This document shows, piece after piece, positions 1 to 9,301 of a DNA stretch of 64,000 nucleotides. The notes under the pieces are model-generated. The model was given only the letters and a program-made list of their open reading frames with translations. It searched no databases and had not been told where the DNA came from. Origin of the DNA: Aquabacter sp. L1I39 (GTDB taxonomy: Bacteria; Pseudomonadota; Alphaproteobacteria; Rhizobiales; Xanthobacteraceae); contig NZ_CP072392.1 of assembly GCF_017742835.1 (NCBI RefSeq), forward strand, positions 4,115,695 to 4,179,694. Direction: 5' to 3'. The position numbers were made by a program, and so were the translations under genes. Within the stretch, counting starts at the first letter, position 1. Each line of letters opens with the position of its first letter.

Positions 1-1413
1 GATGTCGCCGCCGCCAAGGAGGCGGTTGCCCGCCAGCTGGAGCGCTTCCGGGTGGAGGGCGAGCCGCAGGGCACGCGGCGGGTGAATTTCCGCCTGCGCG
101 ACTGGGGCATTTCCCGCCAGCGTTATTGGGGCTGCCCCATCCCGGTCATCCATTGCGAGGCCTGCGGCGTCGTGCCGGTGCCGCGTGACCAGCTGCCCGT
201 GGAACTGCCGGATGACGTGACCTTCGACCGTCCCGGCAATCCGCTCGACCGGGCCAAGGCCTGGCGCGACGTGCCGTGCCCCAAATGCGGCGCCCCCGCC
301 CGGCGCGAGACGGACACCATGGACACCTTCGTGGATTCGTCCTGGTATTATCTGCGCTACGCCTCGGACAATGTGGAGCGCCCGCTGGACAAGGCGGCGG
401 TCGCCCATTGGCTGCCGGTGGACCAGTATATTGGCGGCATCGAGCATGCCATCCTGCACCTGCTCTATTCGCGCTTCTTCACGCGGGCGCTGAAGGCGTG
501 TGGCCGGGTGGATGTGAGCGAGCCTTTCGCCGGCCTCTTCACCCAGGGCATGATCGTCCACGAGACCTATAAGGACCAGGCCGGCCGCTGGCTGTTCCCC
601 GAGGAGGTGAAGCTCCTCGGCAACGGCAAGGCGGTGAAGGTGGACACCGGCGAGGACGTGGTGGTCGGCCCGCCGGAGAAGATGTCCAAGTCCAAGAAGA
701 ATGTGGTGCCCCCCGAAGTGGTGGCGGACACCTATGGCGTGGACTGCGCCCGCTGGTTCATGCTCTCCGACACGCCGCCGGAGCGCGACAGCGAGTGGAC
801 CCAGTCCGGCATTGAGGGCGCCTGGCGCTTCGTCCAGCGCATCTGGCGTCTGGTGCACGAGGCCAAGGAGCTGGGTACGGACGGCACCGCTCCGGAGACG
901 TTCGGGCCGGAGGCGCTGGCCCTGCGCCGCGCGTCGCACGCCTTGGCCGCCACCGTCGCCGACGATGTGGAGCGCCTGCGCTTCAACGTGGCGGTGGCCC
1001 ATGTGCACGAATTCGCCAATGCCTTCGGGCAGGGCGTGTCCGCCGCCCGTGCGGGGACCGAGGCCGGCCTTGCCTATGCCCTGCGCGAGGCGGCCGAGAT
1101 CGTGGTGCGCGTGGTCGCTCCCATGACGCCGCACCTGGCCGAGGAATGCTGGGCCTCGCTCGGCAAGGAGGGCCTTGCCGCCGAGGCGCCCTGGCCCGAG
1201 CATGACCCGGCCCTTCTGGTGCGCAACACCGTCGTGCTGCCGATCCAGATCAATGGCCGCAAGCGCGACGACATCGAAGTCTCGCGCGACGCCACCCCGG
1301 CCGAGATCGAGGCGGCGGTGCTCGCCATGGAAACTGTGCAGCGCGCCCTCGACGGACGCCCGCCGAAGCGTATCATCGTGGTGCCACAGAGGATCGTGAA
1401 TGTTGTCGCCTGA
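1..1413 (+). CDS. leuS: Leucyl-tRNA synthetase, C-terminal part (5' end outside window)
   Basis: This class I aminoacyl-tRNA synthetase charges tRNA-Leu in the cytoplasm. The frame is open from base 1, so about 400 N-terminal residues, including the HIGH motif and most of the editing domain, lie upstream. Visible parts are the late catalytic core ([18 protein letters not shown]), paired cysteines typical of a zinc-binding insert (CEACG and CPKCG), DSSWYYLRY, and the KMSKS motif at 679-693. The anticodon-binding helices and the small C-terminal domain follow. The stop codon overlaps the lptE start by 14 nt, so the two genes are probably co-transcribed. Identification is certain. Confidence 0.97.
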   Translation, partial: DVAAAKEAVARQLERFRVEGEPQGTRRVNFRLRDWGISRQRYWGCPIPVIHCEACGVVPVPRDQLPVELPDDVTFDRPGNPLDRAKAWRDVPCPKCGAPARRETDTMDTFVDSSWYYLRYASDNVERPLDKAAVAHWLPVDQYIGGIEHAILHLLYSRFFTRALKACGRVDVSEPFAGLFTQGMIVHETYKDQAGRWLFPEEVKLLGNGKAVKVDTGEDVVVGPPEKMSKSKKNVVPPEVVADTYGVDCARWFMLSDTPPERDSEWTQSGIEGAWRFVQRIWRLVHEAKELGTDGTAPETFGPEALALRRASHALAATVADDVERLRFNVAVAHVHEFANAFGQGVSAARAGTEAGLAYALREAAEIVVRVVAPMTPHLAEECWASLGKEGLAAEAPWPEHDPALLVRNTVVLPIQINGRKRDDIEVSRDATPAEIEAAVLAMETVQRALDGRPPKRIIVVPQRIVNVVA

Positions 1414-1945
1414 CCGCGCCGCGCTGCTCGTCCGCCTCGCCTTTGTCGGCGCCGCTTCCGCGGCGCTGGCCGGCTGCTTTCAGCCCATGTACGCCACCAA
1501 CACCACGGTGGCGGGGCCAAGCCTTCAGAACAAGCTGAAGGATATCGAGATCGTGAAGATCGACGGGCGGCTCGGAAACGACCTGCGCAACGACCTGATC
1601 TTCAACCTGACCGGCGGGAGCGGCAATCCCACCAATGTGCCGTACAAGATGCTGATCACGGTGAAGTCGTCCTCCACCTATGCCATCGTCGATACCGCCT
1701 CCGGCCTCCCGGAAGCCAAGACGGTGCGCGTCCAGGGCGATTGGAAGCTGCTGAAGTCGGGCGAAGAGGACAAGCCGCCGATCGCCAGCGGCTCGGCCGC
1801 AGCTTCCTCGTCCATCGATGTGAGCGTGGAGCGCTTCGCCAATTACAGCGCCACCCGCGATGCCGAGACCCGCGCGGCCTTGACCCTGTCGGAGATGATC
1901 AAGGCCCAGCTGGCCGCCTATTTCGTCAAGAATCCGGGATCCTGA
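1400..1945 (+). CDS. lptE: LPS-assembly lipoprotein LptE
   Basis: This 181-residue lipoprotein has a signal peptide ending in the lipobox LAGC (Cys26). LptE plugs the outer-membrane LptD barrel and helps insert lipopolysaccharide. The body ([28 protein letters not shown]) has the pattern of alphaproteobacterial LptE, which is distantly related to the E. coli protein. The start overlaps the end of leuS, with AGAGGA about 7 nt upstream. The order leuS - lptE - holA is the same one seen in gammaproteobacteria, which supports the call. Confidence 0.88.
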   Translation: MLSPDRAALLVRLAFVGAASAALAGCFQPMYATNTTVAGPSLQNKLKDIEIVKIDGRLGNDLRNDLIFNLTGGSGNPTNVPYKMLITVKSSSTYAIVDTASGLPEAKTVRVQGDWKLLKSGEEDKPPIASGSAAASSSIDVSVERFANYSATRDAETRAALTLSEMIKAQLAAYFVKNPGS

Positions 1946-1950
1946 CGCCC

Positions 1951-2976
1951 ATGGTGGCGGTGCGCGCCGGGGACGCGGAGACCGCGCTATCCCGGCGCGA
2001 TCCCAAGCGCCCCGTCATCCTCCTGTTCGGCCCCGACACCGGCCTCGTGCGCGAGCGCGCCGAGGGCGTGGTGCGGCGCGCCGTCCCGGACATGGCTGAT
2101 CCCTTCGCCGTGGTGCGCCTGGATGGCGACGAACTGGCCTCCGATCCCCGCCGCCTCATCGACGAAACCCGCACCATCGGCCTGTTCGGCGGCCAGCGTG
2201 TGATCTGGGTGAAGGCCGGCAGCCGCAACATCGTGCCCGCCTTGGAGCCCGCCCTCTCGCCGCCCTGCGACGCGCTGGTGGTGGTGGAGGCGGGGGATCT
2301 CAAGCGCGGCGCGCCCCTGCGCAGCCTGTGCGAGAATTCCCAAGCCGCGTTGGCCATCGCCTGCTATGCGGATGGCGAGCGGGACCTCGCCCGCCTCGTG
2401 GACACCATGCTGGGCGAGGCCGGGCTCACCATCGACCGCGACGCCAAGGAATTGCTGGTCTCCCTCATCGGCGGTGACCGGCTGGCCTCGCGCGGCGAGA
2501 TCGCCAAGCTCGCCCTTTACGCCAAGGGGCAGGGGCGGGTGACGGCCGAGGATGTGCGCCAGGCCGTGGGCGATGCCTCGGCGCTGGCCCTCGACGATGT
2601 GGTGGATGCGGCGCTGGCGGGCGATGCCACCTCCGCCGCCGCGGCGCTGGCCAAGGCCTGGGGCGCGGCCAACCGGCCCGATGCCATTCTCGGCGCCCTG
2701 CTGCGCGGCCTCACCAGCCTGCACCAGATGGCGCTGGCGGTGCAAAGCGGCACCAGCATTGACCGGGTGCTGGACCAGCAGAAGCCGGCGGTGCACTTCT
2801 CCCGCAAGCCCTATCTGGAGCGCGCCTTGCGGGGCCTGTCGGCCGACCAGTGTCTTCGGGCGCTGCTGATGGCCGATGACGCCATCCTCGCTGCCCGGCG
2901 CAACGCGCAGATGGGCGAGGTGATCGCCGAGCGCTGCGTCCTCCAGATCGCCTTGCGGCGGCGGGACCTGGGCTGA
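1951..2976 (+). CDS. holA: DNA polymerase III delta subunit
   Basis: The 341-residue product is the delta subunit of the clamp loader, which opens the DnaN sliding clamp. The N-terminal ILLFGPDTGLVRERAE segment is the AAA+-like start of the HolA family, and delta lacks a functional Walker A. The middle and C-terminal helical parts (GEIAKLALYA, AVGDASALALDDVVDAAL, KPYLERAL) fit the family. I chose the ATG six bases after the lptE stop. The open frame extends further upstream, but that extension would overlap lptE. The chi subunit gene lies 7 kb away at 9896-10345. Confidence 0.93.
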   Translation: MVAVRAGDAETALSRRDPKRPVILLFGPDTGLVRERAEGVVRRAVPDMADPFAVVRLDGDELASDPRRLIDETRTIGLFGGQRVIWVKAGSRNIVPALEPALSPPCDALVVVEAGDLKRGAPLRSLCENSQAALAIACYADGERDLARLVDTMLGEAGLTIDRDAKELLVSLIGGDRLASRGEIAKLALYAKGQGRVTAEDVRQAVGDASALALDDVVDAALAGDATSAAAALAKAWGAANRPDAILGALLRGLTSLHQMALAVQSGTSIDRVLDQQKPAVHFSRKPYLERALRGLSADQCLRALLMADDAILAARRNAQMGEVIAERCVLQIALRRRDLG

Positions 2977-3121
2977 TCAGGCGGGCTGGCCCAGCGTTTC
3001 GGCCACTTTTCGCCATTCGGGGCAAGCCTGGGCGGTGCCTTATGTTGATGGTGGCGCAGGGGAGGGCTTGGCCGTACCCCTTTGCCCGCATGACCGCGTC
3101 CACGCATGCCAGGAGTGCCGC

Positions 3122-3574
3122 ATGAACTGGATATTGCCCGAGCGCATCGACAATCATTTTCCCGGCCATCGTGCGGTGGTGGCGGTGTTCGCCGCCATCA
3201 CGCTGATGACGCTCGGCCGCAGCTTCTTCCACATCCTGGCACCCGATGGCGGCGCCCAGTCCGTGGCGCACATCCCGCTTACGACCTTCTCGCCCGTGCA
3301 GGCCGGTCAGGCCGTGATCTTCGTGTTCGCGCTGTGGGGGCTGTCCCAGCTGATGATGGGCTTTGTCTATGTGGTCGCCCTGGCGCGCTACCGGGCGCTG
3401 ATCCCGCTGCTGCTGATCCTGATGTTCCTGGAATATTGCGGCCGCTACCTGATCGGTCATTTCCGTCCGCTTGACCTGACCGGCACGCCGCCCGGCAAGA
3501 TCCTGGATCACGTCATGATCCCGCTCTCGCTGGTGCTGCTCTATTTCAGCCGGCCCGCCTTCGGGCGGCGCTGA
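3122..3574 (+). CDS. Small integral membrane protein, unknown function
   Basis: The 150-residue product has about four hydrophobic helices (residues ~17-37, 62-86, 91-109, 129-145) and little else. I do not recognise the family. The chosen ATG has AGGAG at 3111-3115, 6 nt upstream, so the longer open frame from 3035 is not needed. It stands alone between holA (same strand, 145 nt upstream) and the convergent ampG-like gene (23 nt downstream). No enzyme motif is visible. Confidence 0.75.
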   Translation: MNWILPERIDNHFPGHRAVVAVFAAITLMTLGRSFFHILAPDGGAQSVAHIPLTTFSPVQAGQAVIFVFALWGLSQLMMGFVYVVALARYRALIPLLLILMFLEYCGRYLIGHFRPLDLTGTPPGKILDHVMIPLSLVLLYFSRPAFGRR

Positions 3575-3597
3575 CCCCGGTTGTCAGGGCCAGTTGA

Positions 3598-4962
3598 TCA
3601 GCCCTTCGCCTTGGCCAGCTCGCCGAAATGGCCGCGCATCTGGAGATAGGCCAGGAGCGCGAGGCCGGGAATGCCGGCCACAACGGTGATGGCGAAGAAG
3701 AGCGGCCAGCCGGTCGCCTCCGCGATGAAGCCGCCACCGGAGGCGAGGAACGTCCGGCCGACCGCGGTCAAGGCGGTCAGCAGGGCATATTGGGTGGCCG
3801 TGTGTGCCCGCGCGCCGCACAACGCCGAGATATAGGCCACGAAGATCACCGTGCCGATGGCGCCGGTGAAGTTCTCCACCACGATGGCAGCGGTCAGGAA
3901 GGGCACATTGGGCCCGATTAGCGCCTGGACGGAAAAGACAAGGTTGGAGAGCGTCTGGAGGATGCCGCCGATCCACAGGCAGGCCACCAGCGGCCGGGTG
4001 CGCGCCAGCGCGCCGCCGGCAAAGCCGCCCGCCAGCGCCGCGATCAGGCCCACGCCCTTCACGATGCCCGCATAGGTGGCCTTGTCGAAGCCGATGGAGA
4101 TGACGAAGGGCGCGGTGAGCACGCCGGCAAAGGCGTCGCAGAATTTGTAGAGCAGGACGAAGGCGAGCACGGCGATGGCTTGGGGCCGGCTCAGGAATTC
4201 GGTGAAGGCGCTGATGGCGGTGGCCACCACCCGCTGCACCGCGCCGCCCGGCTCGCCCTTTGCCGCGCCGTCGTGGCGCACAGGGCCTTCCGGCTCGCGG
4301 GCGAGCAGGGTGGCGAGGATGCCGAGCCCCATGCAGCCCGCCGCCGCCACATAGCCCCACATCCACACCTGAGCCCGTGGGATGCCCTTCAGCTCGAGCG
4401 CCGCCACCAAAGCGATCACGCCGGCGCCCGAGACCAGCATGCCGATGCGATAGGCGGCCACATAGCCGGCCATGCCGGCGGCCTGCTCGGAGGTATCGAG
4501 CCGCTCCACGCGGAAGGCGTCCACCACGATGTCCTGGGTGGCGGAAATGAAGGCCACCGCCACCGCGCCGGCGGCCACCATCAAGGGCGCGGCCACCGGG
4601 TTCTGGAAGCCGAGAAAGAGTATGGCCGCGAGCAGCAGCAATTGGGTGGCCAGCAGCCAGCCCCGCCGCCGGCCGAGCCAGCGCGAAAGGAGCGGCACGT
4701 CGAGCGCATCCACCACCGGCGCCCAGAGGAATTTCAGCGTGTAGGGCAGCCCCACCAGGGAGAACAACCCGATGGTGGAAAGATTGACCCCCGATTCGGT
4801 CATCCAGACCGAAAGCGTGGTGCCGGTGAGGGCCAAGGGCAGGCCGGAGGAGAAGCCCAGCAGGATCACCACCAGCACGCTCGGGCGGAAATAGACCGCC
4901 ACTGCCTCCAGCCAGGGGGCGCCTCGGGTGGGGGCGGCGGGCTCGCTCATAGGCTCGCTCAT
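3598..4962 (-). CDS. ampG: AmpG-family muropeptide permease (MFS)
   Basis: The 454-residue polytopic membrane protein has 12 or more helices. The N-terminal helix FSSGLPLALTGTTLSVWMTE and the motifs FLWAPVVDALDVP and SATQDIVVDAFRVE are hallmarks of AmpG. AmpG imports anhydro-muropeptides from the periplasm for cell-wall recycling and indirectly controls AmpC beta-lactamase in some bacteria. The start sits behind a GGAG motif. A second in-frame ATG four codons later gives a short MSEP repeat. No ampD, ampR or beta-lactamase gene is nearby, so a link to resistance cannot be inferred here. Confidence 0.85.
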   Translation of the reverse strand: MSEPMSEPAAPTRGAPWLEAVAVYFRPSVLVVILLGFSSGLPLALTGTTLSVWMTESGVNLSTIGLFSLVGLPYTLKFLWAPVVDALDVPLLSRWLGRRRGWLLATQLLLLAAILFLGFQNPVAAPLMVAAGAVAVAFISATQDIVVDAFRVERLDTSEQAAGMAGYVAAYRIGMLVSGAGVIALVAALELKGIPRAQVWMWGYVAAAGCMGLGILATLLAREPEGPVRHDGAAKGEPGGAVQRVVATAISAFTEFLSRPQAIAVLAFVLLYKFCDAFAGVLTAPFVISIGFDKATYAGIVKGVGLIAALAGGFAGGALARTRPLVACLWIGGILQTLSNLVFSVQALIGPNVPFLTAAIVVENFTGAIGTVIFVAYISALCGARAHTATQYALLTALTAVGRTFLASGGGFIAEATGWPLFFAITVVAGIPGLALLAYLQMRGHFGELAKAKG

Positions 4963-5118
4963 GGGCGGATGGGGCTCCAGGTGGCCGCGGGTGGCAAGAA
5001 TGCGGGCAAGACTTCCGGGTCCCGCGCCCACGGCCTGTCAGGACCGCGACGCAGGGGACCTGACCACCATGGCGCCATTTGGTTCAGAATGCGTAGCCAT
5101 GCGCCGATTGGGCCGACC

Positions 5119-5817
5119 TCAAGCCTGACCCTGGCTCCACAGGCCCGATTCCACCTTGGAGACGGCGATGACCGCCTGGGTGCGGCTTTCCACCCCGAGC
5201 TTCTGCAGGATGGCCGACACGTGCGCCTTCACGGTCGCCTCGGAGACGGAGAGCTCGTAGGCGATCTGCTTGTTGAGGCGGCCCTCCGACAGCATCATCA
5301 GCACCCGCACCTGCTGCGGGGTCAACGTGGAGAGGCGGGCGATGATGGCGTCCGTTTCCGCATCGGAGCGGGTGGCGAGGTCCACGTCCGGCGGCGACCA
5401 GGCGCCCCCCGCCATGACGGCGGCGATGGCATCGCGCATGCCGGCAGTGCCCAGCGTCTTCGGGATGAAGCCGGAGGCGCCGAGGTCCAGGCAGCGGCGG
5501 ATCACCGCCGGCTCCTCATTGCCGGAGACCACCACCACTGGCACGCCGGCATATTGGGCGCGCAGATAGATGAGGCCGGAAAAGCCCCGCGCGCCGGGCA
5601 TGGTCAGGTCGAGAAGGACGAGGTCGAAGTTGGAATCCTTCTCCAGCGCCGCATGCAGGTCGTCGAACGTGCCCATCTCGACGATTTCGGCGGCGGGATA
5701 GAGGGCGGTCACGGCCTCGCGCAGGGCGCCGCGAAACAAAGGGTGGTCGTCGGCAATGACAAGCCGGATGGCGTTTTCGGCCGCTTCTCCCAACGAGACC
5801 TCCCCCCGGCCGCGCAT
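5119..5817 (-). CDS. NarL/FixJ-type response regulator, orphan
   Basis: A receiver domain (residues ~16-135) precedes a LuxR-type helix-turn-helix (~165-225, LTPQQVRVL, EATVKAHVSAILQKL). The phosphoacceptor is Asp70 in LVLLDLTMPG, with acidic residues at 23-24 and a conserved Lys in GFIPKTLG. It is therefore a phosphorylation-dependent transcription factor. No histidine kinase gene is adjacent, so its partner is elsewhere. The ATG at 5817 has a poor ribosome site. A TTG at 5793 follows GGGGGGAGG at good spacing and may be the true start, giving 224 residues. Confidence 0.85.
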   Translation of the reverse strand: MRGRGEVSLGEAAENAIRLVIADDHPLFRGALREAVTALYPAAEIVEMGTFDDLHAALEKDSNFDLVLLDLTMPGARGFSGLIYLRAQYAGVPVVVVSGNEEPAVIRRCLDLGASGFIPKTLGTAGMRDAIAAVMAGGAWSPPDVDLATRSDAETDAIIARLSTLTPQQVRVLMMLSEGRLNKQIAYELSVSEATVKAHVSAILQKLGVESRTQAVIAVSKVESGLWSQGQA

Positions 5818-5881
5818 CGGCGGTCCATTTCAATTCTGAGCCGTTCTATTTTGATTCGCCCGCCCGCCGCACGCAAGCCGA

Positions 5882-6352
5882 TCAAGCCTCCGCGCAATCC
5901 CCGAGGAAGGACAGGACCACCTCGCGGGCGTGGGGCCGGTCGCGATGCTCGATGAGATAGACCCCTTGCCAGGTGCCCAGCAGCGGCGCGCCCTGCGCCA
6001 CCGGTATGGCAAGGCCAGTGTCGGTGAGCATGGTGCGGATATGGGCGGGCATGTCGTCTGGCCCCTCCACATCGTGAACCCAGCGCCCGGAGCGCGGCGC
6101 GAGGCTATCGAGCGCGGTCAGAAGGTCGGTGCGCACGTCCGGATCGGCGTTTTCCTGGATGGTGAGCGAGGCCGAGGTGTGGCGGCAGAAGAGATGGGCG
6201 AGGCCGGTGCCCGCGCCGATCTCGCGCAAGAAGGCGCGCAGTTCGCGGGTGATGTCGGTGAAGCCTTGCCCACGGGTCTGCACGGTGAGCACCGCTTGCG
6301 CAGAGGTCGGCGCGGCGATGCGTCGCGCGGGTGTCCGGGAAAGGTCAGCCAT
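5882..6352 (-). CDS. YjbQ/UPF0047 family protein
   Basis: The 156-residue protein carries the UPF0047 signatures HTSASLTIQEN and GTWQGVYLIEHRDRPH. YjbQ of E. coli has weak thiamine-phosphate-synthase activity, but the physiological role of the family is uncertain. The ATG at 6352 is preceded by AGGAGGTGGA, a near-perfect ribosome site, which rules out the longer in-frame extension to 6457. It lies divergently from the esterase gene that begins at 6460. Confidence 0.88.
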   Translation of the reverse strand: MADLSRTPARRIAAPTSAQAVLTVQTRGQGFTDITRELRAFLREIGAGTGLAHLFCRHTSASLTIQENADPDVRTDLLTALDSLAPRSGRWVHDVEGPDDMPAHIRTMLTDTGLAIPVAQGAPLLGTWQGVYLIEHRDRPHAREVVLSFLGDCAEA

Positions 6353-6459
6353 TCCACCTCCTTCTGCGGCTGCGGCCTTGACGGCGCCGCCTCGGGTCTC
6401 AATCTGCCCTGAGCCGCGCCGAGGGGGGAAGCCCCGGCGTGCCGGGAGACGAAACAAGC

Positions 6460-7410
6460 ATGATCGAGCTGAGGGAAGAGGCGTTCGCGCCGGCAGCGGT
6501 GGGTGCGGGCACGCGCATGGTCAACGAGGCCATCATCAAGGCGCTGAGCGCCATTCCCAATCGCGGCGAATTGCCCCCGGCGGTGATCCGCAAGGCCCGG
6601 CTGGAGGGCAAGGGACCCTTTCCCCTGCCGCCGGAAAGCCCCCATGCCAGCACGCTCGAGATCCAGGCGCCCCATGGGCCCGTGCGGTTGCGCATCTATA
6701 TGCCCGCGGCTGCGCCCCTGGGCGTCTACCTGCATATTCATGGCGGCGGCTGGACGCTGGGCTCCCCCCGGGAGAATGACGGTTCCAACGACCGTATCGT
6801 GACCCGCACCGGCTGGGCCGTGGTCTCCGTGCAGTATCGCCTCGCCCCCGAGCATCCCTATCCCGCCGCGCCTGATGATTGCGAGGCCGCCGCCATCTGG
6901 CTGGCGCGGGAGGCGCAGGCGCGCTTCGGCACCACGCGGCTCGCCATTGGCGGCGAATCGGCCGGCGGGAATCTTGCGGCCGCGACCCTGGTGCGCCTGC
7001 GCGACCGGCATGGCCTTACGCCCTTTGCCGGGACGATCCTCACCGCCGGCTGCTTCGACCTGCGCCTCACCCCCAGCGCCCGCCAGTTCGGCGACACGCC
7101 TTTGGTGCTGAACACCGCCGATATCCACCGCTTCGTGCGCTATTACCTCTCCAGCGGCGGGAGCCCGGAGGATGCGGATGTCTCGCCGCTGCTCGCCGAC
7201 CTTGCAGGCCTGCCCCCGGCGCTGTTCCTGGTGGGCACGCGCGACGCCCTGCTGGACGACACGCTCTTCATGGCCGGGCGCTGGATGGCGGCGGGCAATG
7301 GTGCCGAACTGATGGTGGCGCCGGGCGGATGCCACGTCTTCACCCACTTTCCCGGCACCCTGACCGACCAGGCCGTGGCGCGCTTCGACGCGTTCCTCGC
7401 CTCGCTCTAA
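6460..7410 (+). CDS. Alpha/beta hydrolase, hormone-sensitive-lipase family
   Basis: The 316-residue esterase/lipase has HGGGW at the oxyanion hole (HIHGGGWTLGS), the nucleophile elbow GGESAGGNLAA, the acid in GTRDALLDD and a C-terminal His in GGCHVFTHF. These are the marks of the HSL/family IV group, which hydrolyses short acyl esters. No signal peptide is seen, so it is probably cytoplasmic. An in-frame GTG at 6439 is possible, but the ATG fits the family better. The substrate cannot be read from the sequence. Confidence 0.87.
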   Translation: MIELREEAFAPAAVGAGTRMVNEAIIKALSAIPNRGELPPAVIRKARLEGKGPFPLPPESPHASTLEIQAPHGPVRLRIYMPAAAPLGVYLHIHGGGWTLGSPRENDGSNDRIVTRTGWAVVSVQYRLAPEHPYPAAPDDCEAAAIWLAREAQARFGTTRLAIGGESAGGNLAAATLVRLRDRHGLTPFAGTILTAGCFDLRLTPSARQFGDTPLVLNTADIHRFVRYYLSSGGSPEDADVSPLLADLAGLPPALFLVGTRDALLDDTLFMAGRWMAAGNGAELMVAPGGCHVFTHFPGTLTDQAVARFDAFLASL

Positions 7411-7413
7411 AGA

Positions 7414-7863
7414 TCAGGTGGGGTTGGCGGGCTCGCCGGCGCGCAGATTGTCCAGCATCTGCTTCAGCCGCAGCATCAGGCGCTCGGCATAGTCCATGGC
7501 CGCGTCGAGATGGGACTCGTCCGGCAAAGCCGGCTTCTCGCCGGCGGCGGGCTTGCCGCCCTGAAGGGTCTCCACCTGCTGCTGAAGGCGGCCGATCTCC
7601 GCCTCATAGGCGTCCCGCGTGTCCGGCACCGCCTCGCAGACATAGGCGCCGCTGGACCGGCCGCAGAAGGAGACCTTGCCGGTGACGGTGTCGAGCTTCA
7701 ACGCGCCGCCGTCCACGGGCACGAAATTGTAGCGGGCCGGCGCACCGGGCGGCGGAGGGGCGGGGGGCGCCGGCGGGGGCGGCGCGATCTGGGCCAGAGC
7801 CGGCGCCGCGGCGAGCGCGAGCACCGTGCAGGCGGCGAGGGCGGGGGCCGGGATACGGAGCAT
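7414..7863 (-). CDS. Secreted proline-rich protein with coiled coil, unknown function
   Basis: The 149-residue protein starts with a clear signal peptide (cleavage near AAPALAQ, residue ~25). A proline/alanine stretch of about 20 residues follows, then a small Cys-containing segment (VSFCGRSSGAYVCEAV, a possible disulfide) and a predicted helix or coiled coil (EAEIGRLQQQVETLQ). It is probably periplasmic. I do not recognise a named family. It converges with the esterase gene, with only 3 nt between them. Confidence 0.7.
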   Translation of the reverse strand: MLRIPAPALAACTVLALAAAPALAQIAPPPPAPPAPPPPGAPARYNFVPVDGGALKLDTVTGKVSFCGRSSGAYVCEAVPDTRDAYEAEIGRLQQQVETLQGGKPAAGEKPALPDESHLDAAMDYAERLMLRLKQMLDNLRAGEPANPT

Positions 7864-7950
7864 CGGGCACCTTCTTGGCTGTCAGAGCGGGGCCATCAGA
7901 CCATGCCCCGAGATCGGGGCCGAAGCGCGGCGCCCCGCAGGGGCCGCACC

Positions 7951-8580
7951 CTATTCCTTGGGCACGAATCGGAAGGCGGAGCGGCCGGAGGAGAGCGCAT
8001 CATCCAGCAGGTCGATGCGGTCCTGGCCCCAGAACACCTCCCCGTCCAGCACATAAGAGGGGGCGCCAAACACGTCGTTGGACAGGGCCAGCGCGCGGTT
8101 CTCCGCATAGGCCGCCGTGATCTCCTCGCCCTGCGCCCGCGCCACCAGATCGGCGCCCGGCAGGCCGGCTTCCGTGACTATGGCGGCGAGGCTCCCGGCA
8201 TCGGCCAGATTCTCCTGCTTCTGCCAGACGGCCGAGAACATCCGCGGCAGCAGGGTGTCGACGGACAGATCGGCGTCCAGCGCGGCCATCACGGTGCGGT
8301 CGGCGAGGGTGGCGTCGAACGGCCAGAAGCGAGGATGGAGATGGAAGTCGACGCCCCGCTTCACCCGCCAGCGCTGCATTTCCACGATGCGATAGCGCTG
8401 GCGCTCCGGCGCGCGCTTGGCGAGCGGCAGGCCACCTGTTTCGGCGAACACGGGACCGAGCTCCACCGGCCGCAGGCGGACTTCGGCCCCATGGCGCTGC
8501 GCCACCTCCATGAAAGGGGCGTGGCCAAGGAAGGACCAGGGGCTGGCGAGGGAGAAGAAATAATCGATGGTTCGGTTCAT
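7951..8580 (-). CDS. DsbA-family 2-hydroxychromene-2-carboxylate isomerase-like protein
   Basis: The 209-residue product has a thioredoxin fold of the kappa-GST/HCCA isomerase type. The N-terminus IDYFFSLASPWSFLGH places Ser at the position that activates glutathione, instead of the DsbA CXXC. FGAPSYVLDGEVFWGQDRIDLL is the family's C-terminal signature. HCCA isomerase acts in naphthalene degradation, but many paralogues have unknown substrates and no aromatic-degradation genes are nearby. GGAGG lies 6 nt before the ATG. An AT-rich inverted repeat at 8660-8696 may control it. Confidence 0.82.
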   Translation of the reverse strand: MNRTIDYFFSLASPWSFLGHAPFMEVAQRHGAEVRLRPVELGPVFAETGGLPLAKRAPERQRYRIVEMQRWRVKRGVDFHLHPRFWPFDATLADRTVMAALDADLSVDTLLPRMFSAVWQKQENLADAGSLAAIVTEAGLPGADLVARAQGEEITAAYAENRALALSNDVFGAPSYVLDGEVFWGQDRIDLLDDALSSGRSAFRFVPKE

Positions 8581-8956
8581 GGGCGCCTCCGCCCCCTGTT
8601 TTATCGGCCCCACCCGTCCGCGCCAATCGGCACGCCGCAGATGGATGGATATTGCTATTAACACATGAAATAAATGTATATATATTTCAACGTGTTGAAT
8701 TACGGATGTAGACTTTCCCGCGTCCTGCTGCCGGACTGTCTCGTTCCATGCGGCGGACATATCGGGCCCTTGATGGGGCGACCCCTCAGACCGGCGCGGA
8801 ACAATCCGCCCGTGCCCTATCTTTTGTGGGGAGGATCGGGCATGGCGTCGCTGGTCCCTGTATGGCGGGTGACAGGGACGGTGGCCTGTTGCAGTCTTCG
8901 CAGGCGCTGAACGCAGCCGGATCCCTGGAGCGGCTCATATCAGTGAGGAGTGGGCG
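8581..8956. other. Intergenic region, 376 nt, divergent promoters
   Basis: This gap separates the isomerase gene (minus) from the DUF883 gene (plus). It contains a markedly AT-rich block (about 8641-8715) with an inverted repeat, then ordinary GC-rich sequence. Short open frames inside it have no ribosome site or recognisable product. I see no RNA gene. Confidence 0.6.
8660..8696. promoter_or_regulatory. AT-rich inverted repeat, candidate operator
   Basis: AACACATGAAATA (8660-8672) faces TATTTCAACGTGTT (8683-8696). The arms match except for a one-base insertion and one mismatch, around a TA-rich centre. It lies 80 nt upstream of the isomerase start. The size suits a dimeric repressor such as MarR or TetR, but no regulator gene adjoins it. 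Confidence 0.5.
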
Positions 8957-9301
8957 ATGGCGGCACGGAGCCGGAAATCCGAATTGAATGCGCTCAAGGC
9001 GGAACTGGCCGGGGTGCCGGTCTCGCCTGCGCCCGTGGAAGAGCCGGCCGAGCAGATCGCCGCCGAAGCCGAGGCGCTGGCCGCGGCAGATGTTGCCGCC
9101 GAAAGCGCGGCGGCCTTGGCGGATCGGGCGGGAGAGGCCCTCTCCAATGCGAAGGCGCGCGTGAAGGACGAGGCCGGCGCGGCGGTGGCCGGCGTCAAGC
9201 GCAGGATCGAGACCGCCGTCATCGCCCGTCCCCTGGCGGGTGTGGCGGTGGCATTCGTCATAGGGCTCATGCTGGGCCGGGGACGGGGACGAGACAGATG
9301 A
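8957..9301 (+). CDS. DUF883/ElaB-YqjD-like membrane-anchored protein
   Basis: The 114-residue product is an Ala/Glu-rich helical protein with a single C-terminal hydrophobic segment (GVAVAFVIGLMLGRG) ending in basic residues, as in DUF883 proteins. E. coli ElaB and YqjD of this group tether to the inner membrane by this tail and bind ribosomes in stationary phase. Whether this one does so is inference. It overlaps the next gene by 4 nt (ATGA), so the two are translationally coupled. This matches the yqjD-yqjE order of enterics. Confidence 0.75.
   Translation: MAARSRKSELNALKAELAGVPVSPAPVEEPAEQIAAEAEALAAADVAAESAAALADRAGEALSNAKARVKDEAGAAVAGVKRRIETAVIARPLAGVAVAFVIGLMLGRGRGRDR

Noticed and set aside
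4180-5955. 591-codon plus-strand open frame opposite ampG and the response regulator
   Set aside because: Both minus-strand genes are identified by motifs. This frame has no recognisable domain.
8798-8830. GGAAC motif before the DUF883 gene as a general-stress (EcfG) promoter
   Set aside because: No CGTT -10 element occurs at 16-17 nt spacing.
8674-8910. 78-codon plus-strand open frame before the DUF883 gene
   Set aside because: It begins inside the AT-rich palindrome, has no ribosome site and looks like no protein family.
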